A stretch of DNA of 64,000 nucleotides. It comes from Palsa-883 sp963826975 (lineage in GTDB: Bacteria; Pseudomonadota; Alphaproteobacteria; Acetobacterales; Acetobacteraceae). The notes beneath the pieces were generated by a model, which was not told where the DNA came from, did not search any database, and was given only the letters and a program-made list of their open reading frames with translations. This document shows positions 1 to 8,880 of the stretch, one piece after another (position 1 is the stretch's first letter; each line of letters begins with the position of its first letter). The stretch covers positions 992,001 to 1,056,000 of the forward strand of contig CAWGZJ010000011.1 of assembly GCA_963826975.1 (NCBI GenBank), read 5' to 3'. A program made the translations under genes and the position numbers.

Positions 1-1
1 G

Positions 2-850
2 TTGATGTACATCTGCACTTCGCTCGGCTTCGAAGGGCGCTATCGCGTGATGCCGCGTGGCACCGCGGCGCTGACCGAGCTGCGCGACGGTGTGTATCGC
101 ACCATCCGCCAGCGCCGCGGCGAGTTCGAGCGCGACCTGTCGCCGCACTGGCGCGGTCTCTCGACCGGCTACAAGCCGCTCGGCCAGCGCATCCCGATCT
201 GGATCCTTGCGGCCAGCACTGTCGGCCTCGCCTGCGTGATCTACGTGATATTCAATTTCCTGCTCGCCGCGTCGTCCGATCTCGCCTACGCCGAACTGAG
301 CGGACTGCCGCCGCATGGCGCGATCAGCGTGCCTCACCCGGCGCTCGCCGCGCCACCGCCGCCACCGCCACCACCGCCAGTGGTGGTCGCCGCCGGCACG
401 ACGACGACGACGATGAAGTTGCGCCAATTCCTCGCGCCCGAGATCAAGCAGGGCCTGGTCGTGGTGCTGGAGGACGCGCAGTCGATCACCGTCCGGCTGA
501 CCAACCGCAACATGTTCGACTCCGGATCAGCCACGCTGAACTCCAGCTATCTGCCGCTGATCGCGCGCATCGGCGAGGCGCTGAACGATGAGAAGGGCGG
601 TGTTCTGGTCAACGGCTACACCGACAACCAGCCGATCCACACCGTGCAGTTTCCGTCCAACTGGCAGCTTTCGCAGGCGCGCGCGGATGCAGTAGCGAAG
701 GTACTCGCCGCGCACACGGCAGACCCGAAGCGGGTGAAGGCCGTCGGCAAGGGCGATGCCGATCCGATCGCGCCGAACACCACCCCCGAAGGGCGGCAGA
801 GCAACCGTCGCACCGAGGTCGTCGTGGTGAAGACCACGGTCGCGCCATGA
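2..850 (+). CDS. tssL: Type VI secretion protein TssL (DotU) with C-terminal OmpA domain, 5' truncated by the window edge
   Basis: Inner-membrane component of the T6SS membrane complex. The visible 282 residues begin inside the cytoplasmic DotU domain (MMYICTSLGFEGRYRV is typical of its C-terminal half), so the true start lies outside the window. One transmembrane helix spans about residues 64-90. It is followed by a proline run near residue 115 and an OmpA-like peptidoglycan-binding domain (about 150-280) with GYTDN, NWQLSQARADAV and a final NRRTEV motif. This is the extended TssL form that carries its own cell-wall anchor. The stop overlaps the tssM start as ATGA at 847-850, indicating translational coupling. 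Family assignment is firm; only completeness is limited. Confidence 0.93.
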   Translation: MMYICTSLGFEGRYRVMPRGTAALTELRDGVYRTIRQRRGEFERDLSPHWRGLSTGYKPLGQRIPIWILAASTVGLACVIYVIFNFLLAASSDLAYAELSGLPPHGAISVPHPALAAPPPPPPPPPVVVAAGTTTTTMKLRQFLAPEIKQGLVVVLEDAQSITVRLTNRNMFDSGSATLNSSYLPLIARIGEALNDEKGGVLVNGYTDNQPIHTVQFPSNWQLSQARADAVAKVLAAHTADPKRVKAVGKGDADPIAPNTTPEGRQSNRRTEVVVVKTTVAP

Positions 851-3800
851 GGGGCTTGAGCAGCAGGATCTTCCGCAACCGCTGGGTCCGCACCCTCCTC
901 GGCGCGCTCCTGCTGTCGGTCATTGTCTGGTTCTTCGGGCCACTGCTGGGCTTCGGCTCATTGCACCCGCTGGACAGCGAACTTGCGCGGATTATTGCCA
1001 TCGCGGTGATCTTCATCGGCTGGCTGATCGAGAACCTGGTCCACCAGCTGCGCGCGGCTAAGAAGGACAAGGATCTGGTCGACGGTGTCGCGGCGCAGGC
1101 GAAGGACCCCAACGAGACCGCATCGGCCGAGGAAGTCGCGCTGCTGGCCGATCGCCTGAAGGAGGCGCTGGCCGCACTCAAGAAATCCAAACTGGGCCGC
1201 GGCAGGGGCGGCTATCTGTACCAGCTACCCTGGTACATGTTCATCGGGCCGCCCGGGGCCGGCAAGACCACCGCGCTGATCAATTGCGGACTGAATTTCC
1301 CGCTGGCCGACAAGGACGGGCCACACGGTATCGGCGGCGTCGGCGGCACCCGCAACTGCGACTGGTGGTTCACCGACCAGGCGGTGCTGATCGATTCCGC
1401 GGGACGCTACACGACGCAGGACAGCAACAGCACGGTCGACAGTTCGGCCTGGCTCGGCTTCCTGCGTATGCTCAAGCAGCATCGGCGTCGCCAGCCGCTG
1501 AACGGCGTGCTGGTGGCGATCAGCCTGTCCGATCTCGCCAGCCTGAGCGATGCCGAACGCCTGGCGCACGCCACCGCGATCCGCCGGCGCATCCGCGAGT
1601 TGCACGACGAACTAGGCGTGCGGGTCCCGGTCTATGTGCTGTTCACCAAGGCGGACCTGATCGCCGGCTTCGTCGAATTCTTTGACACTCTGGGCAAGGA
1701 GGAGCGCGAGCAGGTCTGGGGCTTCACCCTGCCGCTCGACGACGGCAAGTCCGAAGGTGGGTCGGTCGCCGGCTTCGGCGCCGAGTTCGACCTGCTGCTG
1801 GACCGCCTCAATGACCGGATGCTGGAACGGGTGCAACAGGAGACCGACCTGCGGCGCCGCCGGCTGATCTGGGGTTTCCCGCAGCAGATCGCGTCGCTGC
1901 GCGGCACCGCGGCCGAATTCCTCACCGAGATCTTCCGCCCCAGCCGGCTCGAGGCACGCCCATTGCTGCGCGGTATCTATCTCACGTCAGGCACGCAGAA
2001 CAGTACGCCGATCGACCGCCTGCTCGACGCGATGGCCGGGCAGTTCGGTTTGCAGCGCCAAGCGGTGGCAGCGTTCAGCGGCACTGGGCGAAGCTATTTC
2101 CTGGCGCGGCTGGTGCGCGAGGTCGTGTTCGGCGAGGCCGGGCTGGTCAGTCGCGATCCGAAGGTCGAGCGGCGGCAACGGATCACGCATATCGCCGCCT
2201 TCGCCACCGCGGCGATCGTCTTGCTGGCGCTGACGGGCGTTTGGACCGCGAGCTGGATCGGCAATCGCGGCATCATCGCCGACGTGGCCGCCACCTCGGC
2301 GCGCTACAACACGCAGTACGCCGAGGTGCTGAAGCGCGATCCGCAGGACGCCGAGCCGCAGGTCACCCTGGCGGCGCTCGACACGCTGCGCAATATGCAC
2401 GGCGGCTACGCCAACCGGACCAAGTCGGCGCCGCTGATGCTCACCTTCGGGCTCTACCAGGGCTACAAGCTCGGCGCCGCGGCGCAGGACAGCTACGACC
2501 GGGCGCTCAATGGCCTGCTGCTACCGCGCCTGCTGGTCCTGCTGGAAAACCAGATGCAGGCCAATCTCGGCAAGCCCGAGATCCTGTATGAGGCGCTCAA
2601 AGTCTATCTGATCCTCGGACGGCTCGGCCCGATGGACGCGGACCTCGTCAAGCAGTGGCTCGGGGCCGCTATCGCGCTGCGCTATCCGGGCGAGGACGCG
2701 GCACCGGTGCGTGAGGCGCTGAACGAACACCTCCAGGCGATGCTGGAATATCCGCTCGAGCAAGTTGCTTTGAACGGCCCCCTGGTGGCGCAGGTGCGGG
2801 CAATCCTGACGCGCGAGCCGCTCGCTGAATATGTCTACAACCGCATGCTGCGCAGTTCCCTGGTGCAGGGCCTGCCGGATTGGACGGTGGCCGACAATGC
2901 CGGTCCGGGCGGTGGACGGGTATTCGTGCTGCGCGATGGCAAATCGCTCAACACCGGGGTTCCCGGCATCTTCACTTATGAGGGCTATCATACCGTCTTC
3001 ATAACGCTGCTGCCGAGCGTCACCAAGGACGCCACTGAGAACGACTGGGTGCTCGGACGCCAGCACGCCGGCGGTATCGCGGGGTCGCTGGCCGAGATGG
3101 CCAAGCTACGGCGCGATGTGCTGTCGCTGTATCTTGACGACTACACGCGGCGCTGGGACATGCTGCTCGCCAACATCGCGCTCAAGCCGTTTTCCAGCAT
3201 CACGCAGGGGCTGGACGAGCTGTATTTGCTGTCAGCACCTGATTCGCCGTTGCGCGACCTGCTGCAGGCGATCGACACCGAGACCCAACTCAGCCGGCCG
3301 GCGGCAACCGACAAGGCACTCGGTGCGGCCCAGGGCAAGGCGGGCGCGCTCGGGAAGCAACTCGGCGGGTTTGGCGCCTACATGGCCCGCCAAGGCATGA
3401 CGCTCGAACAGAGCGAGGTGGTCAATATGCTTGGCACCGCGCTCGGCACCGGCCCGGACGGCAAGCCGGTCGAACCGGCGGCGCGGGTCGATGCGCATTT
3501 CAAGCAATTCCACGACTTCGTCACCGGCACCAAGGACAAGCCGGCGCAGCTCGAGGCGGTCATCGGCAGTATCCAGCAGATCTATGCGGGGATGAGCCAG
3601 GCGGCCAACGCGCCCAGCCAGGGGACCGCGTTGCTCGCGCAACTCGGCGCCGGCGGGGCAAGCAGCACCGGCGGGGCGGCCGCGCAACTGCAGACGGCGG
3701 CGCAGGGGGCGCCGAAGCCGGTCGCCGACATGCTGCAATCGGTCTCGCAAAGCAGCAGCCAGGTGACTGCCAGCGGCGCCAGCGCGCAGCTCTCGGATGC

Positions 3801-4485
3801 CTGGAAGTCGAAGGTCCTGCCGCTGTGCCAAGCAGCGTTCGACCGCTACCCGTTCATCGTCGGCAGCACGCAGGACGTGCCGCTGGACGACTTCGTCCAT
3901 CTGCTCGGGCCGGGCGGACTGATGGATCAGTTCTTCGACCAGTACCTGAAATCGTTCATCGACACCAGCAAGATACCCTGGAAATGGCAATCGCCCGACC
4001 ACGTCAAGCTCGGCCTGGCAGAGGGCACGGTGCTGGAATTCCAGCGCGCCAGCGAGATCCGCGACGCGCTGTTCCCCACCGGCGGCACTCAGGTCTCGGT
4101 CAAGTTCCAGCTCACGCCGGTGACGCTCGATGCCGGGCTGGCGCAAGTCAGCCTCGAGGCGGGCGGCACGCGGCTGACCTACGCGCACGGTCCGCTGGAG
4201 CCGACCGCGATGGTGTGGCCCGCCAGCACCGGCAACACGCAGGTGCGCTTCACCGCCACCCCCGCCGGCGGCGGATCCGCGACGGTGACCGAAGAGAACG
4301 GGCCGTGGGCGCTGCTGCGCCTGCTCGACGTGGCGCATGTGACGCCAAGCGGCCAGCCGGACAAATTCCGCGTAACGTTCAGCGCGCCGGCGGGCAACGC
4401 TGTGTTTGACCTTAACGCGGCCAGTGTGCGCAACCCGTTCAGTATGACGGCGCTGCGCGCATTCCGTTGCCCGCCACAGCTATAA
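847..4485 (+). CDS. tssM: Type VI secretion protein TssM (IcmF)
   Basis: Large inner-membrane scaffold of the T6SS, joining TssL in the cytoplasm to the periplasmic TssJ/peptidoglycan side. The 1212-residue length is normal for the family. Two N-terminal membrane helices lie near residues 14-34 and 44-64, and a third near 445-465. Between helices two and three is the cytoplasmic GTPase-like domain with Walker A GPPGAGKTT at residues 134-142 and a DSAGRY switch about 50 residues later. The long remainder is periplasmic, with Ala/Gly/Ser-rich linkers near 930-980. It starts inside the tssL stop (ATGA) and is followed after 16 bases by vgrG, so the three read as one operon. Confidence 0.96.
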   Translation: MRGLSSRIFRNRWVRTLLGALLLSVIVWFFGPLLGFGSLHPLDSELARIIAIAVIFIGWLIENLVHQLRAAKKDKDLVDGVAAQAKDPNETASAEEVALLADRLKEALAALKKSKLGRGRGGYLYQLPWYMFIGPPGAGKTTALINCGLNFPLADKDGPHGIGGVGGTRNCDWWFTDQAVLIDSAGRYTTQDSNSTVDSSAWLGFLRMLKQHRRRQPLNGVLVAISLSDLASLSDAERLAHATAIRRRIRELHDELGVRVPVYVLFTKADLIAGFVEFFDTLGKEEREQVWGFTLPLDDGKSEGGSVAGFGAEFDLLLDRLNDRMLERVQQETDLRRRRLIWGFPQQIASLRGTAAEFLTEIFRPSRLEARPLLRGIYLTSGTQNSTPIDRLLDAMAGQFGLQRQAVAAFSGTGRSYFLARLVREVVFGEAGLVSRDPKVERRQRITHIAAFATAAIVLLALTGVWTASWIGNRGIIADVAATSARYNTQYAEVLKRDPQDAEPQVTLAALDTLRNMHGGYANRTKSAPLMLTFGLYQGYKLGAAAQDSYDRALNGLLLPRLLVLLENQMQANLGKPEILYEALKVYLILGRLGPMDADLVKQWLGAAIALRYPGEDAAPVREALNEHLQAMLEYPLEQVALNGPLVAQVRAILTREPLAEYVYNRMLRSSLVQGLPDWTVADNAGPGGGRVFVLRDGKSLNTGVPGIFTYEGYHTVFITLLPSVTKDATENDWVLGRQHAGGIAGSLAEMAKLRRDVLSLYLDDYTRRWDMLLANIALKPFSSITQGLDELYLLSAPDSPLRDLLQAIDTETQLSRPAATDKALGAAQGKAGALGKQLGGFGAYMARQGMTLEQSEVVNMLGTALGTGPDGKPVEPAARVDAHFKQFHDFVTGTKDKPAQLEAVIGSIQQIYAGMSQAANAPSQGTALLAQLGAGGASSTGGAAAQLQTAAQGAPKPVADMLQSVSQSSSQVTASGASAQLSDAWKSKVLPLCQAAFDRYPFIVGSTQDVPLDDFVHLLGPGGLMDQFFDQYLKSFIDTSKIPWKWQSPDHVKLGLAEGTVLEFQRASEIRDALFPTGGTQVSVKFQLTPVTLDAGLAQVSLEAGGTRLTYAHGPLEPTAMVWPASTGNTQVRFTATPAGGGSATVTEENGPWALLRLLDVAHVTPSGQPDKFRVTFSAPAGNAVFDLNAASVRNPFSMTALRAFRCPPQL

Positions 4486-4501
4486 AGGAGCGAACCGGAC
4501 C

Positions 4502-6451
4502 GTGTCGGGAGGAAGCAGCAGTGGCCCCAGCAAAGGCTACGTCACAATCACCATCGATCCGAATCCCGGCATCACACTGCAGTTGCACAGCCTGCATGCG
4601 ACCGAGGAACTGGGGCGACCATTCGAGTACAATCTGGTGCTTTCCAGCGACAAGGCGGCGCCCGACCTGACGTCCTGGCTTGGCGCCTCGGCAACACTGG
4701 GGATCACCCTGCCGGACAAGAGCAAGCGATACTTCAACGCCATCATCGCGCGCGCCGTCTATGATGGGCTGCAGGGCGGCGGGTACCGCTACCACCTGGA
4801 GCTGCGACCGTGGATCTGGCTGCTGTCGCGCCAGCAGAACTGCGTCATCTTCCAGAACGAGTCGGTGTGGGACATCATCAACAAGGTATTCAGCACCGCC
4901 GGCTTCACCAAGCTCTCCGACAAGCGGCAGAACCAAGCTGGCAGCGAAGTGCTGGAGTATTGCGTGCAATACAACGAGTTGTCGATGGATTTCGTCACAA
5001 GACTGATGGAGAAATACGGGATCTATTATTATTTCACTCACACCGAGACCGACCACACGCTGGTATTCGCCGATGATCCCAATTCACACACCGCCTTGAA
5101 AAAAGCGATCCCCTTCGTCTACCGGCAGACGCAATACACCACCGTCGACGATCACATCTGGGAATGGACGGCCGACCAGCGCCTGCAGCCGGGGGCAGCG
5201 ACGTTCAACGACTACAACTTCACGACGCCATCGGCCGACCTTACGGCGAAGTCGACCCACTCGGCCAGTCACCCATACAGCAGCTTCGAGGTCTATGAGT
5301 TTCCCGGCCCCTACCAGGTCGTCGCGGACGGCACCAAGATCTCCGATATACGGATGCAGCGCTTCACCGCGCAGTCGCTGGTCCTGCGAGGCGTCAGCAA
5401 TTCCCGCCTGATTTATACCGGCTGCAAGCTGACGATGTCGGGCTTCGCCGACACCTCGCAGAACATCGAATACCTGGTCATCGGCGCTACCTACACGCTT
5501 GGCCAGGCCGAGGGCGTGCCGACCACCGACGGTAATATCGCCGACAGCTACGTCTGCCTGTTCCACGCGATCCCTGGCACCACCCCGTTCCAACTGGAAG
5601 AGAAAACGCGCTGGCCGCTGATGAGCGGCCCGCAGACCGCCAAGGTGACTGGCGACCAGGGCGACGAGATCACCACCGATAAGTACGGCCGGATCAGGGT
5701 GAAGTTCCCCTGGGACCGCAGTAGCGCGCAGGGCGGCACCACGTCCTGTTGGATCAGGGTGGCGCAGATCTGGGCCGGCACGCAGTGGGGTGCGCTGTAT
5801 ACCCCGCGCATCGGCCAGGAGGTCGTGGTCGACTTCCTGAACGGCAATCCGGACCGGCCCATCATCGTCGGAAGCGTCTACAACGCCACCAATATGCCGC
5901 CCGACACGCTGCCGGACAACAAGACGAAGTCGGACATCAAGACGAACTCATCCCTCGGCGGCGGCGGCTACAACCAACTGCGCTTCGAGGACAAGAAGGG
6001 ATCCGAGGAGGTCTATTTCCAGGCAGAGAAGGACTACAACAAGCTGGTCAAGAACAATGAGACCGTTACGATCGACAAGGGCAACCGCTCAATCACCCTC
6101 AACACAGGCAATAACTCGCTCACCGTCTCCAAGGGGGACAACTCGGTCACCGTTTCCGAGGGCAACAACTCGCTGACCGTCTCGCAGAAAAACAACTCGG
6201 TCACCGTCTCGCAGGGCAACGACAGCCTGACCGTGTCGCAGGGCAATCACTCGATTACCGTATCGACCGGAAGCAGCACCGTCGATGCCGGACAGTCGAT
6301 TACGCTGAAGGTCGGATCGAACAGCATCGTCATCAGCACCTCCGGCATCACCCTCACCGGCGGCACGATCAGCGTGAGCGCAACGGAATCCATGAGTGCC
6401 AATGGCGGCAGCAGCATGACGCTGCAGGCTGCCGAGATCTCGATCAATTAG
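4502..6451 (+). CDS. vgrG: Type VI secretion spike protein VgrG
   Basis: Trimeric spike at the tip of the Hcp tube (TssI), 649 residues. The N-terminal gp27-like region (about 1-370) contains the usual EYCVQYNELSMDFVTRLMEKYGIYYYF-type block, in which a short stretch such as LMEKYGIYYYF is diagnostic. The gp5-like OB fold follows (DKYGRIRVKFPWDR near 398-411). The C-terminal part is a beta-helix with seven 9-residue units of the NNSLTVSQG type (6083-6271). No enzymatic C-terminal extension follows, so this looks like a structural VgrG whose effectors would be separate. GTG start at 4502 is preceded by AAGGAG at 4485-4490; spacing is slightly long, so a nearby alternative start is possible. Confidence 0.96.
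   Translation: MSGGSSSGPSKGYVTITIDPNPGITLQLHSLHATEELGRPFEYNLVLSSDKAAPDLTSWLGASATLGITLPDKSKRYFNAIIARAVYDGLQGGGYRYHLELRPWIWLLSRQQNCVIFQNESVWDIINKVFSTAGFTKLSDKRQNQAGSEVLEYCVQYNELSMDFVTRLMEKYGIYYYFTHTETDHTLVFADDPNSHTALKKAIPFVYRQTQYTTVDDHIWEWTADQRLQPGAATFNDYNFTTPSADLTAKSTHSASHPYSSFEVYEFPGPYQVVADGTKISDIRMQRFTAQSLVLRGVSNSRLIYTGCKLTMSGFADTSQNIEYLVIGATYTLGQAEGVPTTDGNIADSYVCLFHAIPGTTPFQLEEKTRWPLMSGPQTAKVTGDQGDEITTDKYGRIRVKFPWDRSSAQGGTTSCWIRVAQIWAGTQWGALYTPRIGQEVVVDFLNGNPDRPIIVGSVYNATNMPPDTLPDNKTKSDIKTNSSLGGGGYNQLRFEDKKGSEEVYFQAEKDYNKLVKNNETVTIDKGNRSITLNTGNNSLTVSKGDNSVTVSEGNNSLTVSQKNNSVTVSQGNDSLTVSQGNHSITVSTGSSTVDAGQSITLKVGSNSIVISTSGITLTGGTISVSATESMSANGGSSMTLQAAEISIN
6083..6271 (+). repeat. 27-bp coding tandem repeat in vgrG (seven 9-residue units)
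   Basis: Seven consecutive 27-bp units, at 6083, 6110, 6137, 6164, 6191, 6218 and 6245, encode variants of NNSLTVSQG, including DNSVTVSEG, NDSLTVSQG and NHSITVSTG. Alternation of polar turns and beta-branched residues fits the triple-stranded beta-helix of the VgrG spike shaft. Unit number would set shaft length. Codons differ between units, so this is an old expansion rather than a recent slippage tract. Confidence 0.85.
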
Positions 6452-6531
6452 CGTGGTAACTAGCGTGGTAACCGAATTGGCAATCGACAGGCGCACCGAA
6501 GTGGCAAACGAGGGAGGCAGCTGAGCACGGT

Positions 6532-8068
6532 ATGACGAGCGAGCAGGTAGAAGCCGACGGTGATTTCACCATACTGATTAAGCGTGCGCCGACGCCGCGC
6601 TCCGCGACGGTGCCGCTCGCCGAGCCGGTGCCGCTCGCCGAAACTGTGTCACTCGCCGACCCGCCGCCCACCGCACCGGTGCCGCGCTCCGAGCCGCCGG
6701 GCCAGGCCGCGCTGCGCGAAATCGCGCGCCGCGCGCCGCGCTACGCCAGCTTCATCGGCAATGATGTACGACGCTCGCTCGAAAGCATCGTCGCCGAGAT
6801 CGACCGTCAGCTTGCCGCGCAGATCAATCTCATCCTGCACCACCCGGAATTTCAGCAGATCGAAGCCTCCTGGCGTGGCGTGCAATTCTTGGTCGACTCC
6901 ACCGAGACCGGCCCGCTGCTGAAGATCAAGCTGCTCGACATCTCGAAGCGCGAGCTGCACCGCAGCCTGCGCAAATTCCACGGCACCGCATGGGACCAGA
7001 GCCCGCTGTTTCGCCGGGTCTATGAGGAGGAGTTCGGCCAGCTCGGCGGCGAACCCTATGGCGTGCTGATCGGCGACTACGAATTCGACCACCGACCGGA
7101 GGACGTACAGTTGCTCGGCCTGGTGGCGCAGGTCGCGGCGGCCGCACATACGCCGTTCATCGCCGCCGCGGCGCCGAGCGTCATGCAGATGGACACCTGG
7201 GCCGAGCTGGCCAACCCGCGCGACCTGACGCGGATCTTCCAAACCCCTGAATACACCGCCTGGCGCAGCTTGCGCGACGGCGAGGACACCCGCTATCTCG
7301 GTCTCTGCCTGCCGCGTTTTCTCGCCCGCCTGCCCTATGGCGCGCGGACCGATCCGACCGAGGGCTTCGACTTCGAGGAGCAGGTCGAGGGCGCCGACGG
7401 ACAGCGCTATCTGTGGACCAATGCCGCCTATGCGATGGCCGCCAACATCGCCCGCGCATTCGACCTTTACGCGTGGTGCGTGCGGATCCGCGGGGTCGAC
7501 ACCGGGGGCGCGGTCGAAGGGCTGCCGGTGCTCACCTTTCCGACCGCGGATGGTGATGTCGACCGGCGCTGCTCGACCGAAATCGCGCTCAGCGAGCGGC
7601 GCGAGGCGGAGCTGTCACGCAACGGCTTCATCCCGCTGGTGCATCGCAAGGGTTCCGATTTCGCCGCGTTCATCGGCGTGCCGTCGCTGCAGAAGCCGCA
7701 GGAATACGCGGACTCGGCCGCCACTTTGAACGCCGCCGTCTCCTCGCGCCTGCCCTACCTGTTCGCCTGCTGCCGGTTCGCCCACTATCTGAAGTGCATG
7801 GTGCGCGACAAGGTCGGCGGCTCAATGAATCGCAGCCAGTTGCAGGGGTGGCTGCGGCGCTGGCTGCACCGCTATGTCGACGGCATGCCCAACGACTCGG
7901 ACGATGAATGGAAGGCCACCCATCCACTGATCGAGGCCGACGTGGCGCTGGAGGGCAAGGATGATGCCCCGGGCTACTACGACGCACAGAATCTTCCTGC
8001 GCCCGCATTTCCAGATGGAGGGCCTGACCGCCTCGCTGCGCCTGGTGTCGCGGGTGCCTGCGCAATGA
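6532..8068 (+). CDS. tssC: Type VI secretion contractile sheath large subunit TssC, with a frameshift near its 3' end
   Basis: Large subunit of the contractile sheath (VipB/EvpB/ImpC family). Core motifs include FIGNDVRRSLE, EASWRGVQFLV, GEPYGVLIGDYEF, GLCLPRFLARLPYG, WTNAAYAMAANIARAF and HYLKCMVRDKVG. An extra N-terminal linker of about 60 residues is rich in PLAEP-type repeats. As written, the frame leaves the family sequence after APGYYDAQ (about 7990) and would run to 8097. Skipping one base at 7990 restores the expected ending IFLRPHFQMEGLTASLRLVS and a TGA at 8066-8068, which I take as the real end. ATG 6532 has AGGGAGG at 6511-6517. The partner tssB is not in the window. Some alphaproteobacteria carry two tssC-like genes, so this could be the second copy. 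Confidence 0.9.
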
Positions 8069-8125
8069 TCATGGCGGCGCGGCGGACTGCCTGGTGACAG
8101 CTAAACTGGCAAGAAGGAGGCGAGC

Positions 8126-8779
8126 ATGGCCGACAAGAACACCGATATAGTGATGTACATCAGGGACGGCTCGGAGGCGGTCGCAGCCGAGGGGCAATCG
8201 GAGATCGACACCGACGATGATTTCATGGCGGGATTTAAGAAGGGTCAGTTCTTCGAGATCGAAGACTTCGATTTCGGCATCCAGGCGGTAGATACCGATT
8301 CCGCTGCGGTAGCCGCGAAACCGCCGACCGGCGGCGACCCGCACGCCACCGACCAGACCAAGGCAAGGACCGGGCAGTTCGCGAAATGGATCCAGAATAA
8401 AACCGTCTCGATGGAAGGCGGTGGCTATCCGATCGAGATGACGCCGTTCCAGTTCACCCGGCAGCTCGACATTGCCTCACCGCTGCTGTTCCAGAGGTGC
8501 TTCCAGACCAAGCCGTACAATTCCGCGGCGCTGGTGATGCGCAAGGTGGGCGACACTCTGTACGGCGAGAAGTCGCAAATCGCCGCCCTCCCGTTTCTGC
8601 GTATCGATTTCGTGACGATACTGCTCACAAAGATCGACTGGGACGTCGCCGAGGTGGTCAAGGAGAAGTGCACGTTCGTCTGCCGCCAAGTCTCGGTGAG
8701 GTACCGGCAGCAGGCTTCCGCGGGCTATGACGTGAAGGAGACCGGCGGCATGAAATTGTCGTTGGTGAAGGCCACGTGA
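8126..8779 (+). CDS. hcp: Type VI secretion tube protein Hcp (long form)
   Basis: Subunit of the Hcp tube that is expelled with VgrG. At 217 residues it is longer than the usual 160-175. The beta-barrel core is recognisable at ISMEGGG-like SMEGGGYPIEM, FQFTRQLDIASPLLFQRC and WDVAEVVKEKCTFVCRQVSVRY. The extra length lies in the N-terminal third, where an acidic stretch (IDTDDDFMAGFKK, FFEIEDFDFG) replaces the standard start. AAGGAGG at 8114-8120 gives a strong ribosome site for ATG 8126. It follows tssC by 57 bases in the same direction. No second Hcp is present in the window. Confidence 0.85.
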   Translation: MADKNTDIVMYIRDGSEAVAAEGQSEIDTDDDFMAGFKKGQFFEIEDFDFGIQAVDTDSAAVAAKPPTGGDPHATDQTKARTGQFAKWIQNKTVSMEGGGYPIEMTPFQFTRQLDIASPLLFQRCFQTKPYNSAALVMRKVGDTLYGEKSQIAALPFLRIDFVTILLTKIDWDVAEVVKEKCTFVCRQVSVRYRQQASAGYDVKETGGMKLSLVKAT

Positions 8780-8880
8780 GACCTTGACCGAAACGAAGAC
8801 CGGCTGGCGGCCAGGCCGTCGCGGGCCTCTGCGGCGCTGCCGTCGGACGGGCGTGGCCCGCGTGTCGGTCGGTTTCCGGA

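Noticed and set aside
3232..4338. 368-codon minus-strand frame opposite tssM
   Set aside because: Arg-rich, no motif, and tssM is continuous on the plus strand.
6083..6271. Possible CRISPR or satellite array in vgrG
   Set aside because: Units are contiguous with no spacers, lie in frame inside vgrG and encode a beta-helix repeat.
7970..8097. Programmed frameshift in tssC
   Set aside because: No slippery run or downstream structure is evident at 7990, and the same +1 pattern occurs in five unrelated genes.
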